64,000 nucleotides of DNA. It comes from Vibrio neptunius. Its GTDB lineage: Bacteria > Pseudomonadota > Gammaproteobacteria > Enterobacterales > Vibrionaceae. The stretch spans positions 1,860,001-1,924,000 of the forward strand of contig CP079859.1 in NCBI GenBank assembly GCA_019339365.1, in the 5' to 3' direction. A model generated the notes under the pieces. The model had not been told where the DNA came from, ran no database searches, and saw nothing but the letters and a program-made list of their open reading frames with translations. Both the position numbers and the translations under genes were made by a program. The first letter of the stretch is position 1; each line of letters begins with the position of its first letter. Positions 17,143-26,568 of the stretch are shown here, one piece after another.

Positions 17143-18693
17143 TTAGTTCTTCATATTAAGAATGAGTACTGCTGCTAACGCTAGAAAAGCGGTCATCATC
17201 AGAAAAACATCGTTGTAGGCCATGATCGCGGCGTCGCGTTGCATGGTACTGAGTAAACTGGCTTGCGCTTGCATCATGGCTGTTGCGGTGTCACTTCCAG
17301 ATTGCATAAAGAAGGCTTGCTGCTGATGCAGCGTGTCCCAACCTAATGTACTCACCGACGGCAGAGATTCTTTAATATGTGCGAGGTGTTCGCGGGTTTT
17401 GTTGTCGAGCAAGGTTGCAATAATAGCAATGCTAAAAGCCCCGCCAAGGTTTCGCATAACATTGGTCAGTGTCGAGGCATCTGGAGTGTCTAGCTTGCTG
17501 ATGTTTTTCATCGCGACTAGAGATAAAGGTACCATAATGAACGGGCTGCCAATTGCACGTAGGATCATCGACAGAATCAGCTGGTGACCAGCAAAATCTA
17601 TCGTCATGTGAGTATTGACGTAGCAACTTAAGCCAAACATAGCAAAGCCAAAGGTGACCAAGTACTTAGGTTTGATGAATTGAGTCAGCTTAGGAACCAG
17701 CGGAAAGATCAGGAGCTGAGGAAAGCCCATCCACATCAAGACTTCACCAATCTCCATCGCGTTGTATTGCTGGATCTGAGTTAGGTAGAGAGGCAAAACA
17801 TAGATTGAACCTAGTAAGGCCATGCCCAAAATCAGATAAGCAATACACGACATGGCAAACTGTCCGTCACGTAGCAATCTTAGGTTTACTAAGGGCTTCT
17901 TATGCTGTAACTCATTGATAACGAAGTACACTAAACTCACGGCAGAGATAATGCTTAGTGTGATGATAAAGCTAGAGCTGAACCACTCTTCACGGTTTCC
18001 TTCTTCTAACACAACTTCGAGACACCCCAAACCTAACGCCATAGTCGCAATGCCGAACCAATCGGCTTTTTTGAGGGTATTTAGATTTAATTTCTCGTCA
18101 TCCAATCCATAGCGAATCATTGTAATCACCAGAAGCGCTGGTGGAATGTTGATATAAAAGATGTAGTGCCAGGAAAGATTTTCTGTCAGCCAGCCACCAA
18201 ACGTTGGACCAATGGACGGAGCAAACGTCGCGGTAACACCGAACAACGCCATACCAACGGCTCGCTTGTTAATCGGCAGTAGCTGAATAACCAGAGAGAA
18301 GGCGAGAGGAATTAATGCGCCACCACTAAAACCTTGCATTGCACGAAAGACGATCATCGAGGTCATGTTCCATGAGAAGGAACAAAGCAGTGATGAAAGT
18401 GTGAAAATTGCCGTTGTCCAAGTTAGGTAACGACGCTTGCCTAGTGCTTTAGATAACCAGCCACTGAGTGGAATAGCAATCATCTCCGCGACCAAATAAG
18501 ACGTCGAAATCCATGAACTCTCATCCAGAGTCGCCGACAATGCACCTTGTATGTCTTTCAGTGACGAGTTGGTGATCTGAATGTCGAGAATGGCCATGAA
18601 GGCGCCAATCAAGCCACCAAATAAAGCGATCCAGTGGCGTGTCGATACTTGATTCTCTTGAACGGCAGGCGCGTTTAAGGTTACTTCCGACAT
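17143..18693 (-). CDS. EmrB/QacA-type (DHA2) multidrug efflux MFS transporter
   Basis: The 516-residue protein has about 14 membrane helices, as DHA2 drug:H+ antiporters do. Family blocks are IALFGGLIGAFMAILDIQIT (helix 1, 'LD.TIVN' region), SWISTSYLVAEMIAIPLSGW and GVTATFAPSIGPTFGGWLTE (motif C). It starts 3 nt after the stop of the upstream EmrA-like gene, so the pair is one operon encoding an inner-membrane pump plus adaptor. The outer-membrane channel must come from elsewhere (for example TolC). Confidence 0.92.
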   Translation of the reverse strand: MSEVTLNAPAVQENQVSTRHWIALFGGLIGAFMAILDIQITNSSLKDIQGALSATLDESSWISTSYLVAEMIAIPLSGWLSKALGKRRYLTWTTAIFTLSSLLCSFSWNMTSMIVFRAMQGFSGGALIPLAFSLVIQLLPINKRAVGMALFGVTATFAPSIGPTFGGWLTENLSWHYIFYINIPPALLVITMIRYGLDDEKLNLNTLKKADWFGIATMALGLGCLEVVLEEGNREEWFSSSFIITLSIISAVSLVYFVINELQHKKPLVNLRLLRDGQFAMSCIAYLILGMALLGSIYVLPLYLTQIQQYNAMEIGEVLMWMGFPQLLIFPLVPKLTQFIKPKYLVTFGFAMFGLSCYVNTHMTIDFAGHQLILSMILRAIGSPFIMVPLSLVAMKNISKLDTPDASTLTNVMRNLGGAFSIAIIATLLDNKTREHLAHIKESLPSVSTLGWDTLHQQQAFFMQSGSDTATAMMQAQASLLSTMQRDAAIMAYNDVFLMMTAFLALAAVLILNMKN

Positions 18694-18696
18694 GGA

Positions 18697-19752
18697 TTAA
18701 CCTCTGGTATCTATAGTTGCCACAACCGATAACCCCGGTAGTAGTCGGCCTTTCAATGCTTGTTGATCAGGGATGGTGATCTTAACGGGCACGCGCTGAA
18801 CAATCTTGGTGAAGTTACCTGTCGCGTTCTCCGGAGGCAATAGCGCAAATTTGGCGCCAGTGGCAGGTGAAAAACTGTCTACGACACCTTCTAATGGTTG
18901 GCCCGGAAAGGCATCCAGCTCGATCTCAACTTTTTGTCCCTGATGAATACCGCTTAATTGAGTCTCTTTGAAGTTCGCTTCTATCCACACGTCACTGGTC
19001 GGTACTAAGCTCATTAATGGTGTGCCTGCCTGAACCAAAAGACCTTCACGCACACTGCGCTTGCCCACGATACCATCTACCGGCGCATAGATTTTAGTGT
19101 AGTCAAGGTTGAGCTGAGCTTGCTCTACAGCTGTTTGAGACTCAACGATGGACGCTTGAGCCTGTTTAATATCACTATCGATGACCGCAAGTTGATCGTG
19201 AGCGGCAACCAAGCTTGCTTTTGCTTCATCGAGCTCCGCCTGAGTAACTTTTTGTTGAGCCAGCATGTTGTCGACTTCATCTTGCGAAGCGTAGTTGCGT
19301 TTAAGAAGGCTACGCGAGCGTTGAACTTGTTGAACTGCGCGGTCATATTCCGCTTTTGCTGAATCGACGCGGCTTTCTGCTTGATGGATTTGGCTTTGTT
19401 GCAAGGTTTGCTGTGCTTTCAAATTCTCTACGCTGGATTGGGTGACGGTAAGGTGCGCTTGCGCTTGTTCGAGCGCAGTTCGGTAGTCACGGTCGTCAAT
19501 TTGTACTAATAGGTCGCCTTTTTTGACTTTTTGGTTGTCACTGACAAAGGAGTGTTCAATGTAGCCAGCCACTTTAGGGCTGATGGTGGTGATCTCTCCC
19601 TGAAGGTAGGCATTGTCAGTCGATTCGAAGTACTGACCGTATCCAAACCAGTACCCACCGCCCAGCAAGCCCAGTGACAGCATAATGGCTGTTGCGATAA
19701 GAGGCGCTTTTCTGGATTTTACTGGCTTAGTCTCGGTAAGTGTATTCGTCAT
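18697..19752 (-). CDS. EmrA/HlyD-type membrane-fusion protein
   Basis: A 351-residue periplasmic adaptor: one N-terminal membrane helix (APLIATAIMLSLGLLGGGYW), ESTDNAYLQGEIT, a biotinyl-lipoyl-like domain (VSDNQKVKKGDLLVQIDDRD), a long alpha hairpin (about 85-205) and a beta-barrel end (FNLDYTKIYAPVDGIVGKR region). ATG 19752 is chosen because GAGAAA precedes it and the helix follows directly. The frame is open to 19845 without a start signal. A LysR gene lies divergently 133 bp away and probably controls the pair. Confidence 0.9.
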   Translation of the reverse strand: MTNTLTETKPVKSRKAPLIATAIMLSLGLLGGGYWFGYGQYFESTDNAYLQGEITTISPKVAGYIEHSFVSDNQKVKKGDLLVQIDDRDYRTALEQAQAHLTVTQSSVENLKAQQTLQQSQIHQAESRVDSAKAEYDRAVQQVQRSRSLLKRNYASQDEVDNMLAQQKVTQAELDEAKASLVAAHDQLAVIDSDIKQAQASIVESQTAVEQAQLNLDYTKIYAPVDGIVGKRSVREGLLVQAGTPLMSLVPTSDVWIEANFKETQLSGIHQGQKVEIELDAFPGQPLEGVVDSFSPATGAKFALLPPENATGNFTKIVQRVPVKITIPDQQALKGRLLPGLSVVATIDTRG

Positions 19753-19885
19753 TATTTTTCTCGTATTCAGTTTTCGTCTTCGGCAGATGTTACAAAGTGT
19801 AAATGATTTGGATTGATTGATAAGATAGGAAAAAAAAAGAAACACTGTTGCAAAAATTTAACTAATTAAGGCGTAAGGTGATGAG

Positions 19886-20794
19886 ATGGATTTGAATGCG
19901 ATTACTGTTTTTGCACAAGTTGTTGATTGTGGGAGTTTTACTCATGCAGCGGATGCGCTGAATATGACCAAATCAACAGTGAGCCGAAAGTTAGTTGAGC
20001 TAGAAAAGCATCTAGGTGTGCGCTTGATCACGCGTTCAACGAGAAGTTTAGTGTTAACACCGGAAGGTGAGCGGTTTTATCAATCCAGCCTGCAAATGCT
20101 GGAGATCATAAATCAGGCTGAGCTTGAAGTCTCTGCCAATCAGGATTTGATTCGTGGGCCTTTAAATGTGGTGTTGCCAGTAGAGCTCGGGCATCAAATT
20201 ATGGGTTCATACATCAATGCTTTTCTCAAGGAATACCCTAGCGTCACCATAAACCTCGAACTGTCTAATCGAGAAGTCGACATCATCGCTGAAGGCATTG
20301 ATTTGTACGCGCAAATTGGTGAATTGGAAGACTCTGCTTTGGTTTCTCGCCCACTGACGAGATCTCAACGCGTACTAGTTGCTAGTCCAGAATACCTGAA
20401 AGAGTATGGCGTTATAGAGTCTCATCGTGACTTAATTCCACCGCATCAAATGGTTGAGGTGTTTAACCGTGCGGTGAGGTTACCTAAATGGCATTTGATC
20501 CCAGAAGACGGAGATTCATTACAAATTGACCTGCCACACCGATTACGAGTTAACACCATTACTGCCTGCCTTAAGGCCTGTTTGGACGGGCTTGGCATCG
20601 CAGTACTACCCGAGTTCATTTGTCGAGAGCACTTTGCCAGCGGGCGGCTTATTCAACTGCTTCCTGAGTATCAAATGCCAGAAGTGCTAGTGAGCTTGGT
20701 TTACGCAGATCGGCAATTGATGCCGAAACGTAAAAAGGTCTTTATCGACTTTTTATTAGAGGCGTTCAGCAAAGATCTTGCGGCACGCGGGTGA
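19886..20794 (+). CDS. LysR-family transcriptional regulator (divergent to the efflux pair)
   Basis: The 302-residue protein has the LysR layout: a winged helix-turn-helix (LNAITVFAQVVDCGSFTHAA, then TKSTVSRKLVELEKHLGVRL, residues 3-42) and a periplasmic-binding-like sensor domain (about 90-295). It belongs to the broad CrgA/'LTTR' group often divergent from transporters. The 133-bp shared intergenic region would hold its operator and both promoters. The effector is unknown. Confidence 0.92.
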   Translation: MDLNAITVFAQVVDCGSFTHAADALNMTKSTVSRKLVELEKHLGVRLITRSTRSLVLTPEGERFYQSSLQMLEIINQAELEVSANQDLIRGPLNVVLPVELGHQIMGSYINAFLKEYPSVTINLELSNREVDIIAEGIDLYAQIGELEDSALVSRPLTRSQRVLVASPEYLKEYGVIESHRDLIPPHQMVEVFNRAVRLPKWHLIPEDGDSLQIDLPHRLRVNTITACLKACLDGLGIAVLPEFICREHFASGRLIQLLPEYQMPEVLVSLVYADRQLMPKRKKVFIDFLLEAFSKDLAARG

Positions 20795-20960
20795 GCCAAA
20801 TTCACAAGCCTCTGTTGAGGCATGAACTCCCATGGTTATTTGTCGTCCCGTGCAATGTGAGTCGACCTTTTGTTTTTCGACGAGCTGCGTTGTACATGGC
20901 ACTTTTTAGTTGGGCAAATTAACCGTTGTAATACTACCCTAAATTACTAGGAGGGTGTGC

Positions 20961-21674
20961 ATGAGAATTTTGTGGTTGCTATTTGTATTGAACATTTCGC
21001 CGGTCTACGCGAGCTTGATGTTGTCGATCACAACAGAAGAGTATGCACCGCTTAGCTACACGGAAAGCGGTATACTCAAAGGCATAGCGACTGAACAAGT
21101 CGAGGAAATCCTCCATCGCTCTGGGTTGAAATACGAGATGCAGGTTTACCCTTGGGCGAGAGCTCTTCATCTAGCTCAGACACAAGCGTTCACCTGTGTT
21201 TTTACGACCTCAAACACGCCTGAGCGGCGAGACTTGTTTAAGTGGGTAGAACCACTTTCTATCAACATGTCTGTACTCATTAAGCATCAAGATGCTGGGT
21301 TCAATATTGATGCGATGGATGAAGCAAAGTCCTATCGCATTGGTGTTCAAAATCAAGATGTCGCAGAAACATTCTTAAAAGAACAGGGCTTCAAACATTT
21401 AGATCGTGCTGATGACGCGACCAAATCTGTCTTAAAGTTATTTGCCGGGCGAGTGGATATGGTCGCTTTGGCTGAATCTCGATATCTCGCCTTTAAACAG
21501 GACGGCTTGCCTGTTGAGAAAGTTCTCGATTTATTCCCGATCAAGATGGGGCTTGCTTGCCATCGTTCAGTACCAGATGACATCATTGCAACGATGCAAG
21601 CCCATCTAGATGGGTTAATTGAAGACGGTACTCAACAGAGGTTGCAACAGAAGTATCAGCCAAGTTTAAGGTAA
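20961..21674 (+). CDS. Periplasmic substrate-binding protein, family 3 type
   Basis: From ATG 20961 it has 237 residues with a signal peptide (MRILWLLFVLNISPVYA). TEEYAPLSYTESGILKGIAT is the amino-acid-binding (SBP_bac_3, PF00497) opening, followed by EVYPWARALHLAQ-type text and GVQNQDVAETFLKEQG. AGGAGGG lies 6 nt before this ATG; the GTG six bases upstream is too close. No permease or ATPase gene adjoins it. Such orphan proteins are common in vibrios, and their ligand is unknown. Confidence 0.85.
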   Translation: MRILWLLFVLNISPVYASLMLSITTEEYAPLSYTESGILKGIATEQVEEILHRSGLKYEMQVYPWARALHLAQTQAFTCVFTTSNTPERRDLFKWVEPLSINMSVLIKHQDAGFNIDAMDEAKSYRIGVQNQDVAETFLKEQGFKHLDRADDATKSVLKLFAGRVDMVALAESRYLAFKQDGLPVEKVLDLFPIKMGLACHRSVPDDIIATMQAHLDGLIEDGTQQRLQQKYQPSLR

Positions 21675-21705
21675 TATCGCGCCTGCGCTGAGCGCTGGCG
21701 CGATA
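21675..21705 (+). terminator. GC-rich hairpin after the binding-protein gene
   Basis: TATCGCGCC / GGCGCGATA stem overlapping the end of the gene by sequence. There is no T-run; possible terminator or 3'-end-stabilising hairpin. Confidence 0.5.
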
Positions 21706-21804
21706 CAAAGCTTAGGCCTGTCGAATTCCTCCGCGATCATCAATTCGTTTTATTGTCGCAATGGAGGAGACAATTCCTGTAAACATAGATGTTACTCCTT
21801 ACGA

Positions 21805-22464
21805 TCAACTGGCTAAAGCGTTGGTGTGTTGTAGCCGATAGGCGACGATATCTTCGATCGTTAATACAGGCATCTCATGCTCTCGTGCGAACTCAACGAT
21901 CTGTGGAGCGCGAGCCATGGTGCCATCGGGATTAGTGACCTCACACAGAACACCTGTTGGAGACAAACCTGCTAGAGTCATCAGATCGACCGTTCCTTCT
22001 GTGTGGCCGCGGCGACTTAAAACGCCACCAGAGCGAGCACGCAAAGGAAATACATGCCCAGGACGTGCTAAATCCTGTGCCTTCGCATCTGGCGCAATAG
22101 CGGTCTGGATAGTGGTAACGCGGTCATGGGCTGAGACGCCTGTGGTGACGCCTTTTTTGGCTTCAATTGACACGGTGAATGCCGTCTTATTCGCACTGTC
22201 GTTACGGCTTACCATAGGTGGTAAATCAAGTTGATTGGCTTTGTCATCGGTTAAGCATAGGCACACGATGCCGCTGCATTCTCGAATCATTAGTGCCATT
22301 TGCTGAGGCGTCAGATGTTCAGCAGAGTAAATCAAGTCACCCTCATTTTCTCTGTTTTCATCATCAAGTAACAAAACGCCTTGTCCGCGCTTTAGAGCAT
22401 CAAGCGCCGCGTTGACGCGATCAATAGGAGTGCCAAATTCGGCAAGTAACGATGTCTGATTCAT
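21805..22464 (-). CDS. ribB: 3,4-dihydroxy-2-butanone 4-phosphate synthase
   Basis: The 219-residue enzyme makes dihydroxybutanone phosphate from ribulose 5-phosphate for riboflavin synthesis. Conserved blocks are [11 protein letters not shown] (34-44), [11 protein letters not shown] (132-142) and [11 protein letters not shown] (151-161), which carry the acidic and histidine residues of the active site. There is no GTP cyclohydrolase II domain, so it is the stand-alone RibB form. An FMN riboswitch in its 5' leader makes it FMN-repressed. The gene stands apart from other rib genes, as in other vibrios. Confidence 0.96.
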   Translation of the reverse strand: MNQTSLLAEFGTPIDRVNAALDALKRGQGVLLLDDENRENEGDLIYSAEHLTPQQMALMIRECSGIVCLCLTDDKANQLDLPPMVSRNDSANKTAFTVSIEAKKGVTTGVSAHDRVTTIQTAIAPDAKAQDLARPGHVFPLRARSGGVLSRRGHTEGTVDLMTLAGLSPTGVLCEVTNPDGTMARAPQIVEFAREHEMPVLTIEDIVAYRLQHTNALAS

Positions 22465-22519
22465 GGTGTTTCCTCATTGTTTACCAGAATCAGGGCTATA
22501 TGGGATAGAAGACAACGCA

Positions 22520-22560
22520 AAGTGCACCAGCGTTTCATGATGAAACATCTGGTGTGCATT
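22520..22560 (-). promoter_or_regulatory. Expression-platform hairpin between FMN riboswitch and ribB
   Basis: CACCAG...CTGGTG outer arms and GTTTCAT/ATGAAAC inner arms form one long hairpin between the aptamer and the ribB start. It has no T-run, so control may act on translation or through rho rather than by a classical intrinsic terminator. That is inference. Confidence 0.55.
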
Positions 22561-22566
22561 AATTCT

Positions 22567-22692
22567 CTCTCATCCGGACTATAACCGTCGGCTCTGGCAT
22601 CTCACCAGATCTGCTGACCTCGACGAATCGAGCGCTCGCGGGCTCATCTTGCTAAAGATATACCGCCGGTGGGGAATTCCGCCCCGCCCTGA
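22567..22692 (-). promoter_or_regulatory. FMN riboswitch (RFN element)
   Basis: On the minus strand the near-invariant segments occur in order: AGGGCGGGGCGGAATTCCCC, ACCGGCGGTA, AGCCCGCGAGCG, GGTCAGCAGATCTGGTGAGA, TGCCAGAGCCGACGGTTATA and GTCCGGATGAGAGAG. This is a full RFN aptamer ahead of ribB; FMN binding is known to lower expression of such genes. Confidence 0.97.
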
Positions 22693-22881
22693 GAATAAAT
22701 ATGTGTATACGGTACCCATTATGATGGGCAGCCCTAGCATAGTGTATTTTTTTGATGCTGGGAATTGGAAACGGAGTAAAAAATGTTGAGAAACAGGGTT
22801 TGAAATGCGGTCGGCCAGCATAATGATGCTGGCACAATCTGGAGTTAGGGCATCATTTCACTTTGGTCAATGAAGTGTTAG

Positions 22882-23040
22882 CTAGAGCCACACAAAACCT
22901 AAGCCTATCAGCACACTCGTCAGTATCAATAAGTTGCGCAGCAAAGGCTGTACATGGTAAGGCTTTGGAACTGTATCCATCGATACTTCTTGGTAAGTTC
23001 TGCGCATCAAGATGGGTTCGTAGTGATGGAAGTCTTTCAT
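22882..23040 (-). CDS. Possible 52-residue tail-anchored membrane protein
   Basis: ATG 23040 follows CAGAGGATTTA on the minus strand. The frame runs 52 codons to TAG 22882-22884. The N-terminal half is polar (MKDFHHYEPILMRRTYQEVS) and the C-terminal half is one hydrophobic helix (LLRNLLILTSVLIGLGFVWL). The longer open frame on the opposite strand here lacks a ribosome site and looks like its shadow. The function is unknown and the call rests only on codon sense, ribosome site and topology. Confidence 0.5.
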   Translation of the reverse strand: MKDFHHYEPILMRRTYQEVSMDTVPKPYHVQPLLRNLLILTSVLIGLGFVWL

Positions 23041-23234
23041 TAAATCCTCTGAAATTTATGATGATTGTTATGGGTTCAAGAAAAAAGCTTCATAACTTAA
23101 GCTTATTTTTATGTTATTTGTTAGGAATGAATTAAGCGTAATCAATGTGTTTTAATCTAGTAATGTCAGCATTATTAAGTAACATAGGATTAACTTCGAA
23201 CGACGAATAGTAACGGGACGTATAAGGTAGGCTT

Positions 23235-24149
23235 ATGGACAAGAGGCTGCACTTTTTAAGCAATATACGCTACTTTGAAGCCGCTGCACGCTGGGAGAGT
23301 TACAGCAGAGCGGCTCAAGAGCTGTGTGTGACACAGGCAGCGGTTAGCCAAAAACTTCGTCAATTGGAAGAGGCATTAGGCTGCAAGTTATTCATTCGCC
23401 AAGGGCGAGATATGGTACTTACAGGAGAGGGACAAAGGTTGTATACCAAAGTCTCCAGTGCTTTTGAAACTTTGATAGAAGGGCTCAACGCTACTCAACC
23501 CGAACCGATTGAAGGTGTCTTATCCGTTGCAACCAGCCCCTCATTTGCTGCGCGTTGGTTGATGCCAAGATTGTGGAAATTTTCACTTGAGTATCCAGAA
23601 ACGCTGATCCGCATTAGTTCTGCTATGGCGCCTAAAGTGGCACTGACAAGCGAGATTGATGTCGCCATTGGTGAAGTTAACTTTCATGAGGAGGGTATTG
23701 TACGGGAAATGCTGTTCAATGAAGCGGTGTTCCCAGTCTGTTCTCCGTCTTTAGCGCGTGACATGAAACTTACTCACCCAGAGCAGTTGTTGAAGTGCTG
23801 GCTTATAAAGGGAATCCGGTCTCATCATTTTTCATGGGAGTCGTGGTTTGCTAAAGCGAATGTAGATATTAGCCAGCGCGCATGTGAATGGATGGAAGTG
23901 GACACATTGGATATGGGAATCAACGCAGTGATCGCGGGCCACGGCGTATGCCCCGGGACAGACAGCTTGGCGGGAGACTTTATAGAGCGTGGGCTTTTGG
24001 TGAAACCATTTGATATTGAGCTTGATAATGGAATAGAGTATGTCGCTTCTTACCATTCAAATTCCATTCGTAAAGCGCGTATTTCAGTGTTCGTTCAGTG
24101 GCTAAAACGTGAAGCACTACAGCACGCAAACCTCTTCGACAACCGTTAA
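23235..24149 (+). CDS. LysR-family regulator, GcvA-like
   Basis: The 304-residue LTTR opens LHFLSNIRYFEAAARWESYS, then RAAQELCVTQAAVSQKLRQL, the GcvA/AmpR subgroup helix-turn-helix; the LFIRQGRDMVLTGEG wing follows. The sensor domain spans about 90-295. No obvious target adjoins it on the left. The metallophore operon begins 230 bp downstream but has its own Zur-like box and lies beyond a hairpin, so a link is not indicated. Confidence 0.9.
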   Translation: MDKRLHFLSNIRYFEAAARWESYSRAAQELCVTQAAVSQKLRQLEEALGCKLFIRQGRDMVLTGEGQRLYTKVSSAFETLIEGLNATQPEPIEGVLSVATSPSFAARWLMPRLWKFSLEYPETLIRISSAMAPKVALTSEIDVAIGEVNFHEEGIVREMLFNEAVFPVCSPSLARDMKLTHPEQLLKCWLIKGIRSHHFSWESWFAKANVDISQRACEWMEVDTLDMGINAVIAGHGVCPGTDSLAGDFIERGLLVKPFDIELDNGIEYVASYHSNSIRKARISVFVQWLKREALQHANLFDNR

Positions 24150-24160
24150 TCGACTCCACT

Positions 24161-24192
24161 TGCCTTTGCATATGAATGACTCAGCAAAGGCA
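24161..24192 (+). terminator. Probable terminator after the LysR gene
   Basis: TGCCTTTGC / GCAAAGGCA perfect 9-bp stem with a 14-base loop, followed by TCTCATTTTCC. Confidence 0.65.
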
Positions 24193-24323
24193 TCTCATTT
24201 TCCCTCCCATGTTTCCGCATTACGCAATATATCAGTGATACAACCAATATCAGGCAACCTGTATCTTTGGAGGTGACTTCCAAACCTATTCATAAATCAT
24301 ATTATGAAACTTGTTTTGTTTAT

Positions 24324-24345
24324 AATTGTTATGATATAACATTGC
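24324..24345. promoter_or_regulatory. Zur-like operator of the opine-metallophore operon
   Basis: TGTTATGATATAACATT fits the gammaproteobacterial Zur consensus (ATGTTATAnTATAACAT) in all but one or two positions and is nearly palindromic. It lies 34 bases before the start codon of the first operon gene, where a repressor would block the promoter. This points to induction by zinc shortage. No zur gene is in view. Confidence 0.7.
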
Positions 24346-24378
24346 GCCTGATAATTATTATTATTACGGTATGATTAA

Positions 24379-25488
24379 ATGAAAAAACAATTCAGTCAAT
24401 GGCTGGCAGTGGCCTTAGTGTCGCTCTGTGGTGCTGTGCCAGTTTGGGCTAACATCCAAATTGAAGACGTTCTTGGTCGAAAAATTACACTCGATAAGCC
24501 CGCAGAACGACTGTTCCTTGGATTTTATTTCGAAGATTATTTAGCGATAGCAGGGCCTGATGCCTACCAAAAAGTGGCGATCTTTCCACGTCGTTCTTGG
24601 CAAGATTACCGTCAGTCACAATGGCATACCTACCGCAAGATCATCCCACAATTAGAAACCATCATTGATTCGGGATCTATTTATACAGGGACCTTTGATA
24701 TTGAAAAGCTTTTAGTCACGCGTCCAGATGTGGCGCTTCTGGCGGCGTGGCAATTCAACTCGCTTGGTGAAAAGGTCAGTTTGTTGGAAAAAAGTGGCAT
24801 TAAGGTTGTGGTTGTCGATTTCAATGCGCAGACACTTGAAAAACATGTCGCCAGTGCGAGAATCATTGGCCAGGTTATGGGAACCCAAGCGCGTGCTGAA
24901 GCCATCGCCCAAGACTACGAACAGACTGTGAAAGATGTACAACGTCGAGTTGCTGACTATTTGAGCCATCATTCACCAAGACGTGTTTATGTTGAAATAG
25001 GTACAGGTGGTGCCAAAGAATATGGCAAGTCTTACGCCAACGCAATGTGGGGCAACTTGCTTGATTTAGCAGGAGCCAACAACATTGCGACTGGAAAAAT
25101 TCAAGGCTCGGCACACTTGACACCAGAATACGTACTCAGCCAAGACCCTGAAGTTATTTTCATTTCCGGTGCACATTGGGCTAAGCATACAGATAGTGCG
25201 TTACTTGGATTCGATACGCCCCTCGACGCGGCTCAGGCGCGCTATCAACCTTATCTGACGCGTGCAGGTTGGCCACAACTAACCGCAGTCAAAAATGGTC
25301 ACGTTTATGGTATGTATCACTCAGGGACACGCACTATCTATGATCATGTGTTTCTTGAATTTCTTGCCAAATCTATCTATCCCGAAGCATTTGAAGATGT
25401 CGACCCCGTCGCGCATCACAAAGCCTTTTTTGAGCAGTATATGCCACAAGCTTTATCAGGGACTTTTATGATAAAGGTAGACGGTTAA
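24379..25488 (+). CDS. Metal-chelate (FecB-type) periplasmic binding protein of the opine-metallophore operon
   Basis: The 369-residue protein has a signal peptide ending VWANIQ and the class III (helical-backbone) binding-protein layout: IEDVLGRKITLDKPAERLFL, then DIEKLLVTRPDVALLAAW, then TPEYVLSQDPEVIFISG, and a C-terminal domain. This family carries siderophores, haem, B12 or metal chelates. It is the first gene behind the Zur-like box; the permease starts 3 nt after its stop. Inference: it captures the metal-loaded opine in the periplasm. The ribosome site is weak. Confidence 0.85.
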   Translation: MKKQFSQWLAVALVSLCGAVPVWANIQIEDVLGRKITLDKPAERLFLGFYFEDYLAIAGPDAYQKVAIFPRRSWQDYRQSQWHTYRKIIPQLETIIDSGSIYTGTFDIEKLLVTRPDVALLAAWQFNSLGEKVSLLEKSGIKVVVVDFNAQTLEKHVASARIIGQVMGTQARAEAIAQDYEQTVKDVQRRVADYLSHHSPRRVYVEIGTGGAKEYGKSYANAMWGNLLDLAGANNIATGKIQGSAHLTPEYVLSQDPEVIFISGAHWAKHTDSALLGFDTPLDAAQARYQPYLTRAGWPQLTAVKNGHVYGMYHSGTRTIYDHVFLEFLAKSIYPEAFEDVDPVAHHKAFFEQYMPQALSGTFMIKVDG

Positions 25489-25491
25489 GCC

Positions 25492-26568
25492 ATGAATTAT
25501 CACAACCAAACTGCGCCGAATCCGAGCGATTTTAATAAGGAGGGCGCAGGTCTCTATAGCCGATTGCAGCGGAGTCGACGTCGTGCGATTGGTTTAGCCG
25601 CATTTGCTGTTATTGTCGCCATGATCTTTGATATCAGCACAGGGGCTTCTTGGATTAGTCTTGGCCGTGTTTTTGAGGCCTTATTAGGCGGGCCGGAAGG
25701 ACAAACCTTATCGACGACCATTGTCTGGCACCTGAGGTTACCTGTCACATTAACGTGCCTTGTGGTGGGTGCTTCCCTCGGATTGGCTGGCGGGTTGATG
25801 CAAACTTTATTGGCTAACCCGCTTGCTAGCCCTTACACCTTAGGCATCTCGGCCGCGGCTGGATTTGGTGCAGCTATGGCCTTGCTATGTGGCTTTTCGA
25901 TCTTTGGTATCGCATGGCTTGGTGTTCCTGTCGCGGCATTTGTCACTTCTGCTTTAGCAAGTTTAGCGATCTATTTGATTGGTCGAGCACGCAACATGGA
26001 CGCGAAAGTATTGATATTAGCAGGGATAGTGGTGTTGTTTTTCTTTCAAGCCCTGCAATCTTTGGTGCAATACCTTGCTTCACCAGAAGTGCTACAACAG
26101 ATAGTGTTTTGGCTCTTTGGCAGTTTGCTTAAAGCAACATGGTTGTCGTTCGCTGTCTCGGGGAGCATTTTACTGATTGGGCTCGGGGTTGCGCTGCCTA
26201 AAGTTTGGGCGCTTACTGCACTATCGTCGGGTGAAGAACGTGCACAGGCGCTTGGCATTAATACAGGCCAGCTTAGGTTGCAGATGTTCTTGCTCTGCTC
26301 GCTGTTAACAGCGGGTGCGGTTTCTTTTGTCGGCACCATTGGTTTTATCGGTTTAGTCGCTCCGCATCTGTCACGATTGTTAGTTGGTGAAGATCAGCGC
26401 CTGTACTTGCCTCTATCTACATTGATGGGCGCATTGTTACTGTGTGTCTCTTCATTGGTCGCTAAGTTGATTGTTCCGGGGACGATACTTCCGATTGGAA
26501 TCATCACCTCACTGGTCGGTGTGCCATTTCTACTTTATCTGTTGCTGCAACGTCGAGGTGGACTATGA
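25492..26568 (+). CDS. FecCD-family ABC transporter permease
   Basis: The 358-residue inner-membrane permease has about ten helices. Family blocks are LRLPVTLTCLVVGASLGLAG, LANPLASPYTLGISAAAGFG, ERAQALGINTGQLR (the loop that contacts the ATPase) and GFIGLVAPHLSRLLVGEDQR near the C-terminus. It is a siderophore/haem-type permease of the BtuC fold. The stop overlaps the ATPase start by 4 nt (ATGA), showing translational coupling. Confidence 0.95.
   Translation: MNYHNQTAPNPSDFNKEGAGLYSRLQRSRRRAIGLAAFAVIVAMIFDISTGASWISLGRVFEALLGGPEGQTLSTTIVWHLRLPVTLTCLVVGASLGLAGGLMQTLLANPLASPYTLGISAAAGFGAAMALLCGFSIFGIAWLGVPVAAFVTSALASLAIYLIGRARNMDAKVLILAGIVVLFFFQALQSLVQYLASPEVLQQIVFWLFGSLLKATWLSFAVSGSILLIGLGVALPKVWALTALSSGEERAQALGINTGQLRLQMFLLCSLLTAGAVSFVGTIGFIGLVAPHLSRLLVGEDQRLYLPLSTLMGALLLCVSSLVAKLIVPGTILPIGIITSLVGVPFLLYLLLQRRGGL

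Noticed and set aside
22863..23135. 90-residue plus-strand gene between ribB and the LysR gene
   Set aside because: No ribosome site and unnatural composition; the opposite strand has a better supported small frame.
24150..24378. LysR control of the metallophore operon by the upstream GcvA-like gene
   Set aside because: The LysR gene reads in the same direction and ends in a hairpin; a Zur-like box sits at the operon promoter. No evidence ties the two.
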